Assembly: GCA_947629725.1 (NCBI GenBank)
Contig: CANREU010000039.1
Coordinates: 1-10,921, forward strand
Direction of reading: 5' to 3'
DNA: 10,921 nucleotides
Source of the DNA: an uncultured Clostridia bacterium
GTDB lineage: Bacteria; Bacillota; Clostridia; Christensenellales; Borkfalkiaceae
In this document: positions 10,813 through 10,921 of the stretch, piece after piece
How positions within the stretch are numbered: the first letter of the stretch is position 1
How the letters are laid out: every line of letters begins with the position of its first letter
Notes under the pieces: generated by a model
What the model was told of the DNA's origin: nothing
The model's input: the letters and a program-made list of their open reading frames with translations, nothing else
Database searches by the model: none
Translations under genes and position numbers: made by a program

Positions 10813-10921
10813 ATGGAACTCACGGCACTCAACTGCAAATGCTGTACCGCGCCTCTCGACCCGAAGGAGGCGGCGGGACGGGTGATCCGCTGCAAGTATT
10901 GCGGCACGACTCTCCTGCTCG
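10813..10921 (+). CDS. Zinc-ribbon protein, N-terminal end (partial)
   Basis: Only the first 36 residues are in the window. They form a treble-clef or ribbon-like zinc site: Cys8-x2-Cys11 (also Cys10) and Cys27-x2-Cys30 in LNCKCCTAPLDP and VIRCKYCGTTLLL. Such N-terminal ribbons occur in many bacterial proteins of mixed function, often followed by membrane or beta-rich domains, so no function can be assigned. GGAGG at 10802-10806 sits 6 bp before the ATG, and a good promoter lies upstream, so this is the first gene of a new transcription unit. Confidence 0.85.
   Translation, partial: MELTALNCKCCTAPLDPKEAAGRVIRCKYCGTTLLL

Overview
The window looks like chromosome from a GC-rich, low-copy relative of the Firmicutes, most likely a Clostridia-type anaerobe. 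The evidence is the gene order smc-ftsY-ylxM-ffh-rpsP-khpA, which is the Bacillus/Clostridium arrangement, together with strong AGGAGG ribosome sites, TTGACA/TATAAT promoters and a lipoprotein with a Gram-positive style signal. Codons strongly prefer C or G at the third position. The GC richness and the many G/C-run repeats between genes resemble uncultured gut Clostridia, but I cannot name a genus from this sequence alone.

Layout. Positions 1-456 hold the end of smc. After 466 bp of repeats comes ftsY (923-1819), then a small two-helix membrane protein (1875-2171) and a clear intrinsic terminator. A repeat-rich tract (2172-2758), a lone minus-strand lipoprotein gene (2759-3454) with a perfect promoter, and another repeat tract follow. 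A strong promoter overlapped by a duplicated inverted repeat then drives ylxM-ffh (3998-5740). A third repeat tract (5741-6198) precedes rpsP and khpA (6199-6834). A long GC hairpin closes that unit. A second good promoter drives lon-ysxC-upp (6980-10538), where upp is broken by a frameshift that looks like a 16-nt loss. A last repeat and a promoter lead into a zinc-ribbon protein cut by the window end.

Function. FtsY, Ffh and probably YlxM form the signal recognition particle pathway for co-translational membrane targeting. RpsP (30S assembly), KhpA (RNA binding) and YsxC (50S assembly GTPase) concern ribosome and RNA biology. Lon handles protein quality control, SMC chromosome condensation, and Upp uracil salvage.

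The genes themselves are ordinary. The unusual content lies between them: at least three families of short structured repeats. The first is an 80-bp element present twice in opposite orientation that can fold as a four-way cloverleaf with two variable arms. The second is a two-hairpin repeat whose first hairpin is constant and whose second differs between copies while staying fully base-paired. The third is a 79-bp inverted element whose two hairpin loops are complementary. One pair of near-identical 69-bp repeats brackets the lipoprotein gene. Several repeats contain G-quadruplex tracts. These elements are my candidates for something undescribed. Their mobility and function are inference.
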